Assembly (NCBI RefSeq): GCF_018613715.1
Contig: NZ_JAGGPT010000013.1
Coordinates: 100,365-164,364 of the forward strand
DNA from: Chryseobacterium sp. ISL-6
Lineage (GTDB): Bacteria; Bacteroidota; Bacteroidia; Flavobacteriales; Weeksellaceae
Direction of reading: 5' to 3'
Length of the DNA: 64,000 nucleotides
The translations under genes and the position numbers were made by a program. The first letter of the stretch is position 1, and each line of letters opens with the position of its first letter. Positions 9,217 to 17,746 of this stretch are shown here, in pieces. The notes beneath the pieces were generated by a model. That model was given only the letters and a program-made list of their open reading frames with translations, was not told where the DNA came from and did not search any database.

Positions 9217-12030
9217 TCACTTTTCTGACAGACATTTAGTTACCAACTTCTTAACGCGAATGTTTTTCTCTTTTACTTTAATAATAAACGGTTCAAGATT
9301 GATTATTTTTCCTACTTCCACTTTAAAATCCGAGCTTATACGCTCACAGTAAGTATTCACAGGTAATGAATTCACATTAAGCTCCATTTTGTAATTACCC
9401 GATTCTAAAAAGGATACAAATTCCCCATTGTCATCGGTAATAACACGCTGTAAGAACTGATCATTACGGTAAATATTAAAAATGATCCCTCCAATTTTAG
9501 GATTGAATTCCATTGCTGTTTTTGTGTCAAACTCGTAGATTACTTTTCCTCTGGAAGTTCCGTTTTGATGAAGCGGAATTTCTAAAAAGTGATGGTGTTT
9601 ACTGACTTCAAATTCTGCTTCATCATAATACCAGCCTTGTTGGATAATCTGTTTTAAGGTATATTTTCCAAATGGAATCGATTTGTAAACAATATTTCCT
9701 TCCTTATTCGTCCTGAAGGAAGTATTATTAAGCATAATCAAATAATCTTTTGCCTCTTTATCTCCTTCATCATAGAGGTTGTTATTGTTATGATCATAAT
9801 ATACAAAAGCTTTTATCTCCCCTTTTTTACCTGGATCAAGCGCAGTAGTCTGAAAATTTAAACTAACACCAACTTCAACTGTCAGAAGATTATTATTGAA
9901 ACTGTTTGAAGAATAATTAAACCATGAAGAATTAAGATAGATGCCGTAACGTTCTTTCGAATATTTAAGGTTTATAAAACCGGAAGGTGATTTTCCGTAT
10001 AAGACATCGTTGGTATACGAGATTCCTGAAGTTAAATTTACTTTTTCACTAAAAAAACTCTTATTGACGAAAGCAGAAAGGGAAAGTTTTTCATAAGAAT
10101 TATTTGTATTTACCATTTTTGAAAAAGCATATTCAGAAAGAAAATAACTTCCATACTGATAAATGCAACTTAAATTCAGCCATTTATAATTATAATTCCC
10201 ACTGATTTTCATCTGATATTCAGGATGAATAATATTAGGGTAATTAACAAGCCCTGTTTCTATTCCTATGACAGAAGAATGCTTTTTATTGGGGCTAGAC
10301 CATGTGATATACTCTGTAAGCCTTTGTGCTTTCAGCTGTTTTGACTCTTGGTTTCCGGGTACATTAAAAAAATTGTTATAGGTATTGGAACTTTCTTCCT
10401 GATATTGATATCCGATACCTAACCCAAAATCACCTTTTTTAGGAAAGTTGATCCCGGTATCCAATCTTATGTTATCAGACTTCAAAGTATTATTGTAAAA
10501 ATAGAATTTAGGGGAAAAGTTGGCTATGGTTATATTAGCATAAACATAGTGATCTTTAAAAATATTCGTGGAAAAGTTTTGTTGAATCTGGAGCATACCC
10601 CTCCGGTTTCCAGGATAATAATCTGTACTGTAAAAATAATTCCCATTCAGATTTACTTTTTTTATCATTCCTGAATATTGAGATTCCAAAGCTAATGAAG
10701 GTTTTGTCACATTGATCCCTTCGTAAACGCTGAGCCCACTGTATATTTTGGAATTCATTTTCCAGTCCTTACCAAAGGCATACTGTATATCGGTTCCCAA
10801 CAAATTATGCTTCGCTTTATCATAAGGATCATTCCTAAAAATATAGGTTCCCGAAATACTATGGGATGCGTTCTGTGCACCAAGGATTCCTTTAGCATAA
10901 AAGCCATAACCATTTTTTAAAAATGAATTTCTTTCTATCAGGCTAAAACTTTGGTCAATAAAACCAACTTCAATTTTCTTGTTTTTATCTGAGGACGTAA
11001 AAGCATATTCTGCTCCCCTTCCAAATAGGGAAAGTTCCAGTAATTTACTTATATTTCCCAAGGTAAATTCATTATTTTCCTGGTGATAAGAAATGTAGGT
11101 ATTATTGATAATAGGATCACTTTGGTTATTCATCGTGTAGATATTCCCTCTGATAAAAATGTATCCTGATGGAAGGTTAAATCCCCCTGATCCCATTAAC
11201 TGGTACATATCAAGATTTTCACCGACATGTCTGTAACTTGCGGTGATGCTGTTCGTAGTGAAATTTGAAAACATATCAGATTGTATATTCTGGTAACGCT
11301 GGGTCGAAGATATATTCTGAACTGAAACCGATGCATTTCCGAATATTTCTTTATCCGGTTCCCTGAAGCCTGCAATATTAACTGTAAACTGGGAACTCCG
11401 CATCAATATTTTAGAAGGCAAAAAGCGAAATACAAACACAGAGTCTTTTTGAACCCCTATATTTCCCGTTTTTTCTATGAAAACACTTCCCTGAGAAATT
11501 TCCGGAATTTTAAAAACGACACTAACATTCTGTTTTTTATTCCCCAGATTGGAAACTCTCGCTCTTACTTCAATAGAATCGTTAGTGTTGTTCATGTAAA
11601 CCACAGGAACTTCTGCGGATATCCGCATCGCATTGTTTTCAGCGATCGTATAAGCTATCTGTTTTTGTACAACGATCGTATTTTGTGAGTCCGTAAGCTT
11701 AAAAATAATTTGAGATTCTCCAGCACCGGCATTGTTATTCACCAATATTTTTACAGGTAAAAACAGATTGTCACCGGAATTCATAGCCACTTCAATTTTG
11801 TTTCCTGAAATACTTCTGAAACCGGATGGTGTATTAATTTCAATTTTTCCCTTAAAAGAATGGTTCCCTTCATTTTTCAAAACTAAAGTAAGATCTACAA
11901 TATTTCCTTTATCTGCTCTGGATTCGTTGCGGATATCCAAACTGATCCCTGCGCTGTTTTGCGCGGGGATAAAAACAAAAGCAGATATCAAAAAAATAAA
12001 AAGTACTTTTTTGAAGAGATCGTACAGCAT
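9217..12030 (-). CDS. Usher-like outer membrane barrel with flanking Ig-like domains
   Basis: A 937-residue protein with a signal peptide ending FVFIPAQ. Residues about 25-240 look like two Ig-type domains (LTLVLKNEGNHSFKG; VRARVSNLGNKKQNV). Residues about 250-730 show alternating, aromatic-rich strands typical of an outer membrane beta barrel. The end holds two more beta-sandwich domains; the first has an SdrD-B/Cna-B-like calcium loop (YYDHNNNNLYDEGD). This layout resembles that of chaperone-pathway ushers, but I see no clear usher family motif. It starts 3 bases after the adhesin-like gene. The usher role is inferred from operon content; secretion of another surface protein is the alternative. 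Confidence 0.65.
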   Translation of the reverse strand: MLYDLFKKVLFIFLISAFVFIPAQNSAGISLDIRNESRADKGNIVDLTLVLKNEGNHSFKGKIEINTPSGFRSISGNKIEVAMNSGDNLFLPVKILVNNNAGAGESQIIFKLTDSQNTIVVQKQIAYTIAENNAMRISAEVPVVYMNNTNDSIEVRARVSNLGNKKQNVSVVFKIPEISQGSVFIEKTGNIGVQKDSVFVFRFLPSKILMRSSQFTVNIAGFREPDKEIFGNASVSVQNISSTQRYQNIQSDMFSNFTTNSITASYRHVGENLDMYQLMGSGGFNLPSGYIFIRGNIYTMNNQSDPIINNTYISYHQENNEFTLGNISKLLELSLFGRGAEYAFTSSDKNKKIEVGFIDQSFSLIERNSFLKNGYGFYAKGILGAQNASHSISGTYIFRNDPYDKAKHNLLGTDIQYAFGKDWKMNSKIYSGLSVYEGINVTKPSLALESQYSGMIKKVNLNGNYFYSTDYYPGNRRGMLQIQQNFSTNIFKDHYVYANITIANFSPKFYFYNNTLKSDNIRLDTGINFPKKGDFGLGIGYQYQEESSNTYNNFFNVPGNQESKQLKAQRLTEYITWSSPNKKHSSVIGIETGLVNYPNIIHPEYQMKISGNYNYKWLNLSCIYQYGSYFLSEYAFSKMVNTNNSYEKLSLSAFVNKSFFSEKVNLTSGISYTNDVLYGKSPSGFINLKYSKERYGIYLNSSWFNYSSNSFNNNLLTVEVGVSLNFQTTALDPGKKGEIKAFVYYDHNNNNLYDEGDKEAKDYLIMLNNTSFRTNKEGNIVYKSIPFGKYTLKQIIQQGWYYDEAEFEVSKHHHFLEIPLHQNGTSRGKVIYEFDTKTAMEFNPKIGGIIFNIYRNDQFLQRVITDDNGEFVSFLESGNYKMELNVNSLPVNTYCERISSDFKVEVGKIINLEPFIIKVKEKNIRVKKLVTKCLSEK

Positions 12031-12033
12031 AGG

Positions 12034-13062
12034 TTATTGAGGAATTATCTCGTATTGAAGTGTAGTCGAATATTCTTCCGTTCTGGCATTAATAAACCTT
12101 TCATCACCCGCATTTGTGGAATATTTGATATCGTAATAAACATTGGAGCCTTTAGTAGAGCTTCCGGTAGCAATAAGTTGTGGAGAAGCACTTAATAAAA
12201 CAGGATACACATTTCCTTTATTATCTGATACCGGAGACAAGGTCATTTTTACGGTTTCCAAAGGAATGCTATTTCCTTTTGGAGAATTAAACTGACCCTG
12301 AAGAGATTTTAGTTTAATCTGATAATTGGTATTACTGCTTACAATTAAGGCATTAGAATACGTAACACTAACCCCTTTTATATAGTCTTCTATACTTTTA
12401 AATTCCAGTGAACCATTGACTGCATTGGCGGAAAACTTTAAAGAAAGTTCCGGAACTTCAGTGGGACTCCCGGAAAGGGTACCGATCTGAAACTGGAAAT
12501 TATGATCCATTTTGCCAATGATATTGTTATACTGATCGTATGCCGTAAATTGAACAGGTGCAATAAAAGTGATCCATGAAGGATAGTTACCTAAATAAGC
12601 TCCACCCATAACATTCAAGCTGTATTTTATCTGAAGGTTATAATAACCGTTAGGCTGGGCAGGCTGATTGTTTAATGAGGCATTCGACTGTGGAATCAAA
12701 AAGACTTCTTGCCCTTCCTGAAGAAATACATTAAGGGGCATTCCTATCTGAGGAATTGTAGGTACCGGATCAGGATAAGCTTGTCCCGAAGAGTTGACCG
12801 GCTGAAAAGAAATTTTGTTAGCGGGCATCATATACTTACCATCATTGGAAGTGATAGGCTGCTTCAACCTCATAGATAATCTCCAATGGGGAATATTGAT
12901 TTTACCATTACCTGCCAGAGTAAAAGTATAAGCATCAGGATTGGTATTGCCACTGTAAGAATTGATCTGTAAATAACTATTGACCCAGGAACTGTACGTA
13001 ACCTGCGAAAAACAATTCAGGGAAATCAATAATAACAGATAATGGAATTTTTTATTATTCAT
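12034..13062 (-). CDS. Secreted large subunit or adhesin-like protein of the fibre operon
   Basis: A 342-residue protein with a signal peptide ending LNCFSQ. It is beta-rich, with no cysteine motif in the mature part and no recognised family. Its last residues, TTLQYEIIPQ, match the terminal pattern of the two small subunit-like proteins in the same operon (LTYTIISQ; LVLTLISQ). This suggests a shared assembly or donor strand. Its start overlaps the chaperone gene by 8 bases and it ends 3 bases before the usher-like gene, so the three are translationally coupled. The tip adhesin role is inferred. Confidence 0.65.
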   Translation of the reverse strand: MNNKKFHYLLLLISLNCFSQVTYSSWVNSYLQINSYSGNTNPDAYTFTLAGNGKINIPHWRLSMRLKQPITSNDGKYMMPANKISFQPVNSSGQAYPDPVPTIPQIGMPLNVFLQEGQEVFLIPQSNASLNNQPAQPNGYYNLQIKYSLNVMGGAYLGNYPSWITFIAPVQFTAYDQYNNIIGKMDHNFQFQIGTLSGSPTEVPELSLKFSANAVNGSLEFKSIEDYIKGVSVTYSNALIVSSNTNYQIKLKSLQGQFNSPKGNSIPLETVKMTLSPVSDNKGNVYPVLLSASPQLIATGSSTKGSNVYYDIKYSTNAGDERFINARTEEYSTTLQYEIIPQ

Positions 13063-13858
13063 AGGTGAAGCTTAATTCTCCTAATTCAAGATTGTTAGTA
13101 TCTCCATAATCTATCATTACAGAAGCAGTATACTTCCCTTTTTCAAGTGCTGACGGAAGTTGAATAGTCATTTCTCTTTTATTTCCGGGCATTGTGTAAA
13201 AGACAATCGGATCAACAGAGATTTTTTTTCCGTTTTGTACATTGACAAGATCTGTATATACCTTTCCATCTACCCAAATATCTCCCTGATTTTCAAAAAA
13301 CAGACCGAGTATATTTTTAGATTTTTCATACACCAGATTCTGAATTTCAATTTTCTTACTTTTTGCTAAAGGTAATTTGTGAAAAAGCTTGATTCCTGAG
13401 CGTATACTCACTTTTATATTAGCTCCTTTATTGTCTACATCATCCACGGGATTCATTTGACTTACAAACAAAACAGATGAATGAGCAGATAACTTGTCCA
13501 CCAGGGTAGTTGGAGCCGTAAGGGTAACATCAATATCTTTTTTCTCTCCGGGAGCCAGTGTAAAGTAAGTATCTTCTTTTTTTACAGATGCCCAGCCGGC
13601 ACAGGATATTGGACGTGTGTTTGCCCCGTACATCATATTTTCCCCTTTATCATCGTACTCCCAATCACCTAAACTTATAGCAAGATCCAGAGCATTTTTT
13701 GCACTTACATTGGTAACCGTTATTTTTTGAGTATTACTATTGCCTAAATCTGATTCAAAATACAGCCTGGGTGGAGAAACAGAAATTCCTGTCTGTGCAT
13801 ATCCTTGGGAAAGTAAACAACAGGTTAGGGATAAAGAGAGAAAAAACAGTTTTTTCAT
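13055..13858 (-). CDS. PapD-like periplasmic chaperone
   Basis: I start it at 13858 because that ATG gives a clean signal peptide (MKKLFFLSLSL ... GYAQ); the longer version adds a second hydrophobic leader. The 267-residue precursor begins GISVSPPRLYFESDLG and continues KITVTNVS, the first-strand pattern of PapD-like fimbrial chaperones. FTLAPGEKKDIDVTLTAP is the edge-strand region. A second domain runs from about residue 150 to the end (GKYTASVMIDYG). Such chaperones hold pilus subunits in the periplasm. It lies between a subunit gene and the large-subunit gene. Confidence 0.75.
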   Translation of the reverse strand: MKKLFFLSLSLTCCLLSQGYAQTGISVSPPRLYFESDLGNSNTQKITVTNVSAKNALDLAISLGDWEYDDKGENMMYGANTRPISCAGWASVKKEDTYFTLAPGEKKDIDVTLTAPTTLVDKLSAHSSVLFVSQMNPVDDVDNKGANIKVSIRSGIKLFHKLPLAKSKKIEIQNLVYEKSKNILGLFFENQGDIWVDGKVYTDLVNVQNGKKISVDPIVFYTMPGNKREMTIQLPSALEKGKYTASVMIDYGDTNNLELGELSFTYE

Positions 13859-13940
13859 TACAAATACTTCATATGACAGAAAAAGATAAAGTGCAACAAA
13901 AGCCTGTAACACCTTATCTTTTTAACAGTATTTTAATATT

Positions 13941-14465
13941 TTATTGGGAAATAATAGTATACGTTAATTCAGTAGTATAGACTGTAGGAGCCTGACCAGC
14001 AATATAATTATCCAGGTAAGCATTAGCTCCAGCACCTTTATACTCAATACTGATTTTTTTATCTACACCTCCGTTGGGAGAAGTAACCAAGGTAGTTTCA
14101 GTGGCAGATAATTGTATATTCTGTGCATATTGCGCTCCATTTACAGCTTCAGATCCTGCACTTGCTTTGATCTGTACGGTATTGGCCTGAATATTTTTAG
14201 CTCCATTTTGTAAAGCTGCATTGGCACTTTTTACTTTTACCTGAAATCCTCCGGTACTGTAGATACTTAAATGGTCTGCATTCACAGAAGAAACTCCATT
14301 TACATAGTCATCCTTGGTCACATAGTCAAGGTTAACGATTTTCTGAGCATTGTTCACCACAAGAGTTTGAATAGGTTTCAATCTCACATTGAGTGTTACA
14401 TTTTGTTGAGCTTGTAATGCTGCAAATCCTAATAGAGCAAAAGAAGCTAAGATACATTTCTTCAT
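13941..14465 (-). CDS. Major subunit-like small secreted protein (pilin candidate)
   Basis: A 174-residue protein with a signal peptide MKKCILASFALLGF ... LQAQ. The mature part begins VTLNVRLKPIQTLVV and ends LTYTIISQ. The protein at 14785 has the same opening (LNVRLYPVQVLSI) and the same ending (LVLTLISQ). Small size, Ala/Asn/Gln-rich composition and first place in the chaperone/usher-like operon fit a structural fibre subunit. The ribosome-binding region and a T-rich leader lie just upstream. No named pilin family is recognised. Confidence 0.65.
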   Translation of the reverse strand: MKKCILASFALLGFAALQAQQNVTLNVRLKPIQTLVVNNAQKIVNLDYVTKDDYVNGVSSVNADHLSIYSTGGFQVKVKSANAALQNGAKNIQANTVQIKASAGSEAVNGAQYAQNIQLSATETTLVTSPNGGVDKKISIEYKGAGANAYLDNYIAGQAPTVYTTELTYTIISQ

Positions 14466-14784
14466 AATTTAAAACGGTTTTCTTGTATTAATAATTATTA
14501 ATTTTTAGAATTTGCCGCAAATGTAGATAGAAAGATAGCTTATGCTTTTGTGAAAAAATACTTAAAATTTGTGATTTTATGTAGTGAATTATTTACACAC
14601 AGAAAGAGCCTTTTATGAAAAAATCATAAAAAGCATCGAATATCAACAAAAAAATACCGTTAAAAATTAAAAGATATATTATATTATTATTAAATAATTC
14701 ACTTTTATACGTTTATCGGTAAAAAAGACATTATGGAAAATTTTAATCTATACATGATAATTTCCATAAAGCTTTGTATATTTT
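14466..14784. promoter_or_regulatory. AT-rich leader region of the fibre operon
   Basis: About 320 bases, very AT-rich, between the two subunit-like genes. It must contain the promoter for the minus-strand operon starting at 14465. I see no unambiguous -33/-7 pair. Confidence 0.4.
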
Positions 14785-15192
14785 TTATTGAGAAATTAGT
14801 GTTAGCACTAAATGATCAGATTGAAAATCAACTTCGCAACCTAATTTTTTTATCACTTTTTCTATATTCTCATTTATTTTATACACTTTCTGAATAACTC
14901 CTTTCTGGTGATCTATCAGATTATATTCTTTATAACAACTGTTTTCAAGGTTTTCTTTTATATTGTTATTAGTTTCCTGGTGCGCTTTAACCTCAAAACC
15001 TGAGGGACTCGATACCGTCACAGATTGGAATTCAGGTGACCGGGATCTTTTTTTATCAGATACATCAGAATTAATTGAAAGGACTTGCACCGGATATAAT
15101 CGGACATTTAGCCTCAAAGCATCAGACATCTGAGCAAAATATTTTGCACTTGCAAAAAATAAAACAATTAATAAAAACCTTGTAAAAAGCAT
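14785..15192 (-). CDS. Second subunit-like small secreted protein
   Basis: The start at 15192 yields a proper signal peptide (MLFTRFLLIVLFFASA ... YFAQ); a start at 15237 would add a basic leader. The mature protein of about 115 residues begins LRLNVRLYPVQVLSI and ends LVLTLISQ, both matching the pilin candidate at 13941. The middle differs: it is charged and carries two cysteines about 30 residues apart. A 320-base AT-rich gap separates it from the operon, so it may have its own promoter. It may be a minor subunit or initiator. Confidence 0.6.
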   Translation of the reverse strand: MLFTRFLLIVLFFASAKYFAQMSDALRLNVRLYPVQVLSINSDVSDKKRSRSPEFQSVTVSSPSGFEVKAHQETNNNIKENLENSCYKEYNLIDHQKGVIQKVYKINENIEKVIKKLGCEVDFQSDHLVLTLISQ

Positions 15193-15271
15193 ATAGCCTA
15201 GATTTTTCACCAATCGGTTACTTAGGTAAATATACAATAAATTCTATAACTTCATACAAGAAGTTCTAGAA

Positions 15272-16141
15272 TTATCTCAATTCTGAGGGATTTTTTCCGG
15301 TGTGCTTTTTAATGAAGTTCGTAAAATTCCCTTCATTACTGAAACCCAGTTCATAAGAGACTTCAGAGATTGTACAGTTAGAAAAAACAAGTGCTTTTTT
15401 ACATTCATTCACCAACTTTTCAATAATAATATGCTTGGCAGTTTTTCCCAGAACATATTCAGTCATTTCTGTTAATTTTCTGGCAGAAATATTCAGTTCA
15501 TTAGCATAATAGGAGACCTTCTTTGCCCTTTTATAATCTCTTTGTAAAATGACTTTAAACCTATTGACATAGTACATATAGTCGAATTTAAAATCTTTCT
15601 TTATCTCTTCGGTAGGTATATGTAAAAATGCATCCAGGATAAGCCTTTCTATTGCATTGTGAGCTGCAGAAATATACAGGCTCTTATCTTTACGCTGAAA
15701 ACTCTCCATCCGCTCCATAAAAACTACTTTCATTTGTTCAATATTAGTGAAGGGCGCAATAAATACATCTGAATCATAATTGAAGAAAAGCTGGGAATTG
15801 ATGAACAAACTGTCTTTTGTTGATCGTTCATAGAAACTTGCTGAAAAGGCAATAACAAAAATTTCATATCTTTTCACTTTACCGAAAAGCACTTTCTTTT
15901 GAGGGCCTACGAATGCAATATTACCTGCCTGAATGTCATAAGATACATTCTCAACGGTTAGTTTGATATCTTCTAAAATGATATAGATACAAAAGTAATC
16001 CAGTGTGCTAAATTCTCTATTATTGTTATTTCTTTTTATAATAAGATCTAATCGATTGATACTAAATCCACTATCCTTTAACTGCTCCGTTATTATATAC
16101 ATACAATTGCTAATTCTATCAAGGAAAATCCCGTTCAACAA
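15272..16141 (-). CDS. AraC-family regulator next to the fibre operon
   Basis: A 289-residue protein; a start 13 codons later (at 16102) is also possible. The N-terminal half is a cupin-like sensing region and the C-terminal 100 residues hold the AraC HTH pair (ISEVSYELGFSNEGNFTNFIKKHTGKNPSELR). It is the first minus-strand gene of the group, upstream of the subunit, chaperone and usher-like genes. Control of that cluster is the simplest reading but is inferred from position. Confidence 0.88.
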   Translation of the reverse strand: MLNGIFLDRISNCMYIITEQLKDSGFSINRLDLIIKRNNNNREFSTLDYFCIYIILEDIKLTVENVSYDIQAGNIAFVGPQKKVLFGKVKRYEIFVIAFSASFYERSTKDSLFINSQLFFNYDSDVFIAPFTNIEQMKVVFMERMESFQRKDKSLYISAAHNAIERLILDAFLHIPTEEIKKDFKFDYMYYVNRFKVILQRDYKRAKKVSYYANELNISARKLTEMTEYVLGKTAKHIIIEKLVNECKKALVFSNCTISEVSYELGFSNEGNFTNFIKKHTGKNPSELR

Positions 16142-16202
16142 ACTATTATATAAATATAAAATTTTTACTAAATATTGTTCTACTAAAGGAAAAATGTACT
16201 AA

Positions 16203-16515
16203 AATTAACACATCACGGATTATTAACTAAAATCATTTTAGTTTTATAAACTTTACATATAAGCGAATTAAACAATCATTTACTACCCCTTGTCATGTAT
16301 ATTATATTTTCATTTCTTATCACTGTCATTAGTATTTTCTATTTTTCCCGATTGTATATTTTCATAACTTGTCTATTTTAACTTAAGGAAGAAATACAAA
16401 AAATCTACAAATAAATTTGCTTAAATTTAAAGACAATAACAATCTTTAATCCATTTAATTCCAGACAAATACAACAAATATTTAAAAGCAATTAGTAGAA
16501 AAACAGCAACGTCTC
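16203..16515. other. Divergent intergenic region
   Basis: About 310 very AT-rich bases between the AraC gene (minus) and the VWA gene (plus). It must carry promoters for both directions; no clear hairpin or gene is seen. Confidence 0.4.
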
Positions 16516-17658
16516 ATGACTAATAAAGATTTTAATTTTCACAAAGGATTTACATTCAGCAAACATATTCCGGAAGAAGTATCAAATTTTGACCGGGTCT
16601 TTGATGTTTTCAAAGATTTGCTTACCCATACTTCCGGAGATATCGAAGAAGCCTTTGAATGGCTCGATATGCTGAATAAAGAATATGACATTTTCGACGA
16701 TGGATATACCATTGAGGATTTTGAAGAGGATTTAAGAAAACGCGGATACATCAAAAAAGAAGATGATCCTGAAGATGGGAATTCCGGATCAGGAAAAGGT
16801 AAAAATATACTGACTGCCAAACTGGAGGCTGCTTTACGGGAATATGCTTTGGATCAGATTTTTGGAAAGCTGAAAAAAAGCGGCGTCGGAAACCATCGTA
16901 CATCGAAAACGGGTGTTGGTGATGAAAGAGATGGTGAAAATCGCACCTATCAATATGGAGATGATCTGTCGTTGGTGAATATGACTGAAAGTCTAAAAAA
17001 CGCACAGATCAATAACGGAATTTCTGACCTGCGCCTCACGGAAGACGACCTCATCGTAGAGGAAACCAAACATAAAGCGCAGATGAGTACCGTATTGATG
17101 ATTGACATCAGCCACTCCATGATCTTATATGGTGAAGACCGTATCACGCCTGCTAAAAAAGTGGCCATGGCGCTGGTAGAATTAATTAACCGAAAATATC
17201 CAAAGGATTCCATTGATATTATTGTTTTTGGAAATGAAGCCTGGCCTATTAAAGTTAAGGATCTGCCTTACTTAAAGGTCGGCCCTTATCATACCAATAC
17301 AGTCGCCGGTTTAGAGTTAGCAATGGATATTCTTCGCAGAAAAAGAAATACCAATAAGCAGATCTTTATGATCACTGATGGAAAACCAAGTTGTATTCAA
17401 CTGCCTACAGGTGAGTTTTATATGAACAGCAATGGCCTGGACGAAATGATTGTTTCCCAATGCCTCAACAGAGCAGCACAAGCCAGAAAACTGAAAATTC
17501 CAATCACTACTTTTATGATTGCTCAGGATCCTTATCTGCGTCAGTTTGTGGAAGCCTTTACAGCACAAAATAAAGGGAAAGCCTTTTTAACGGGTCTTTC
17601 AGGTTTAGGGCAAATGATTTTTGAAGATTATGAAAAAAACAGAATTAAAAGAATTTAG
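16516..17658 (+). CDS. VWA-domain protein paired with a MoxR-type ATPase
   Basis: A 380-residue cytosolic protein. The C-terminal half is a von Willebrand factor A domain with the MIDAS motif DISHS near residue 197 and a later MITDGKP strand. The N-terminal 90 residues are acidic and helical, followed by a Gly/Ser linker. The AAA ATPase gene follows after 88 bases. Pairs of VWA protein and MoxR/ChlI-type ATPase act as metal-chelatase-like or protein-maturation machines; the client here is unknown. Confidence 0.88.
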   Translation: MTNKDFNFHKGFTFSKHIPEEVSNFDRVFDVFKDLLTHTSGDIEEAFEWLDMLNKEYDIFDDGYTIEDFEEDLRKRGYIKKEDDPEDGNSGSGKGKNILTAKLEAALREYALDQIFGKLKKSGVGNHRTSKTGVGDERDGENRTYQYGDDLSLVNMTESLKNAQINNGISDLRLTEDDLIVEETKHKAQMSTVLMIDISHSMILYGEDRITPAKKVAMALVELINRKYPKDSIDIIVFGNEAWPIKVKDLPYLKVGPYHTNTVAGLELAMDILRRKRNTNKQIFMITDGKPSCIQLPTGEFYMNSNGLDEMIVSQCLNRAAQARKLKIPITTFMIAQDPYLRQFVEAFTAQNKGKAFLTGLSGLGQMIFEDYEKNRIKRI

Positions 17659-17663
17659 ATATA

Positions 17664-17695
17664 AGATGTCAGATGTTAGACATTAGATGTCAGAC
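17664..17695. repeat. Short direct repeats between VWA and ATPase genes
   Basis: AGATGTCAGA occurs at 17664-17673 and again at 17685-17694, exactly 21 bases apart, with a variant AGATGTTAGA between them. It resembles small intergenic repeats of Flavobacteriia and may also be a binding site. Confidence 0.5.
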
Positions 17696-17746
17696 CTATA
17701 ATTAAGATAAAAGTATCATTAAATAATTGTTATTACTTACAAGAAA

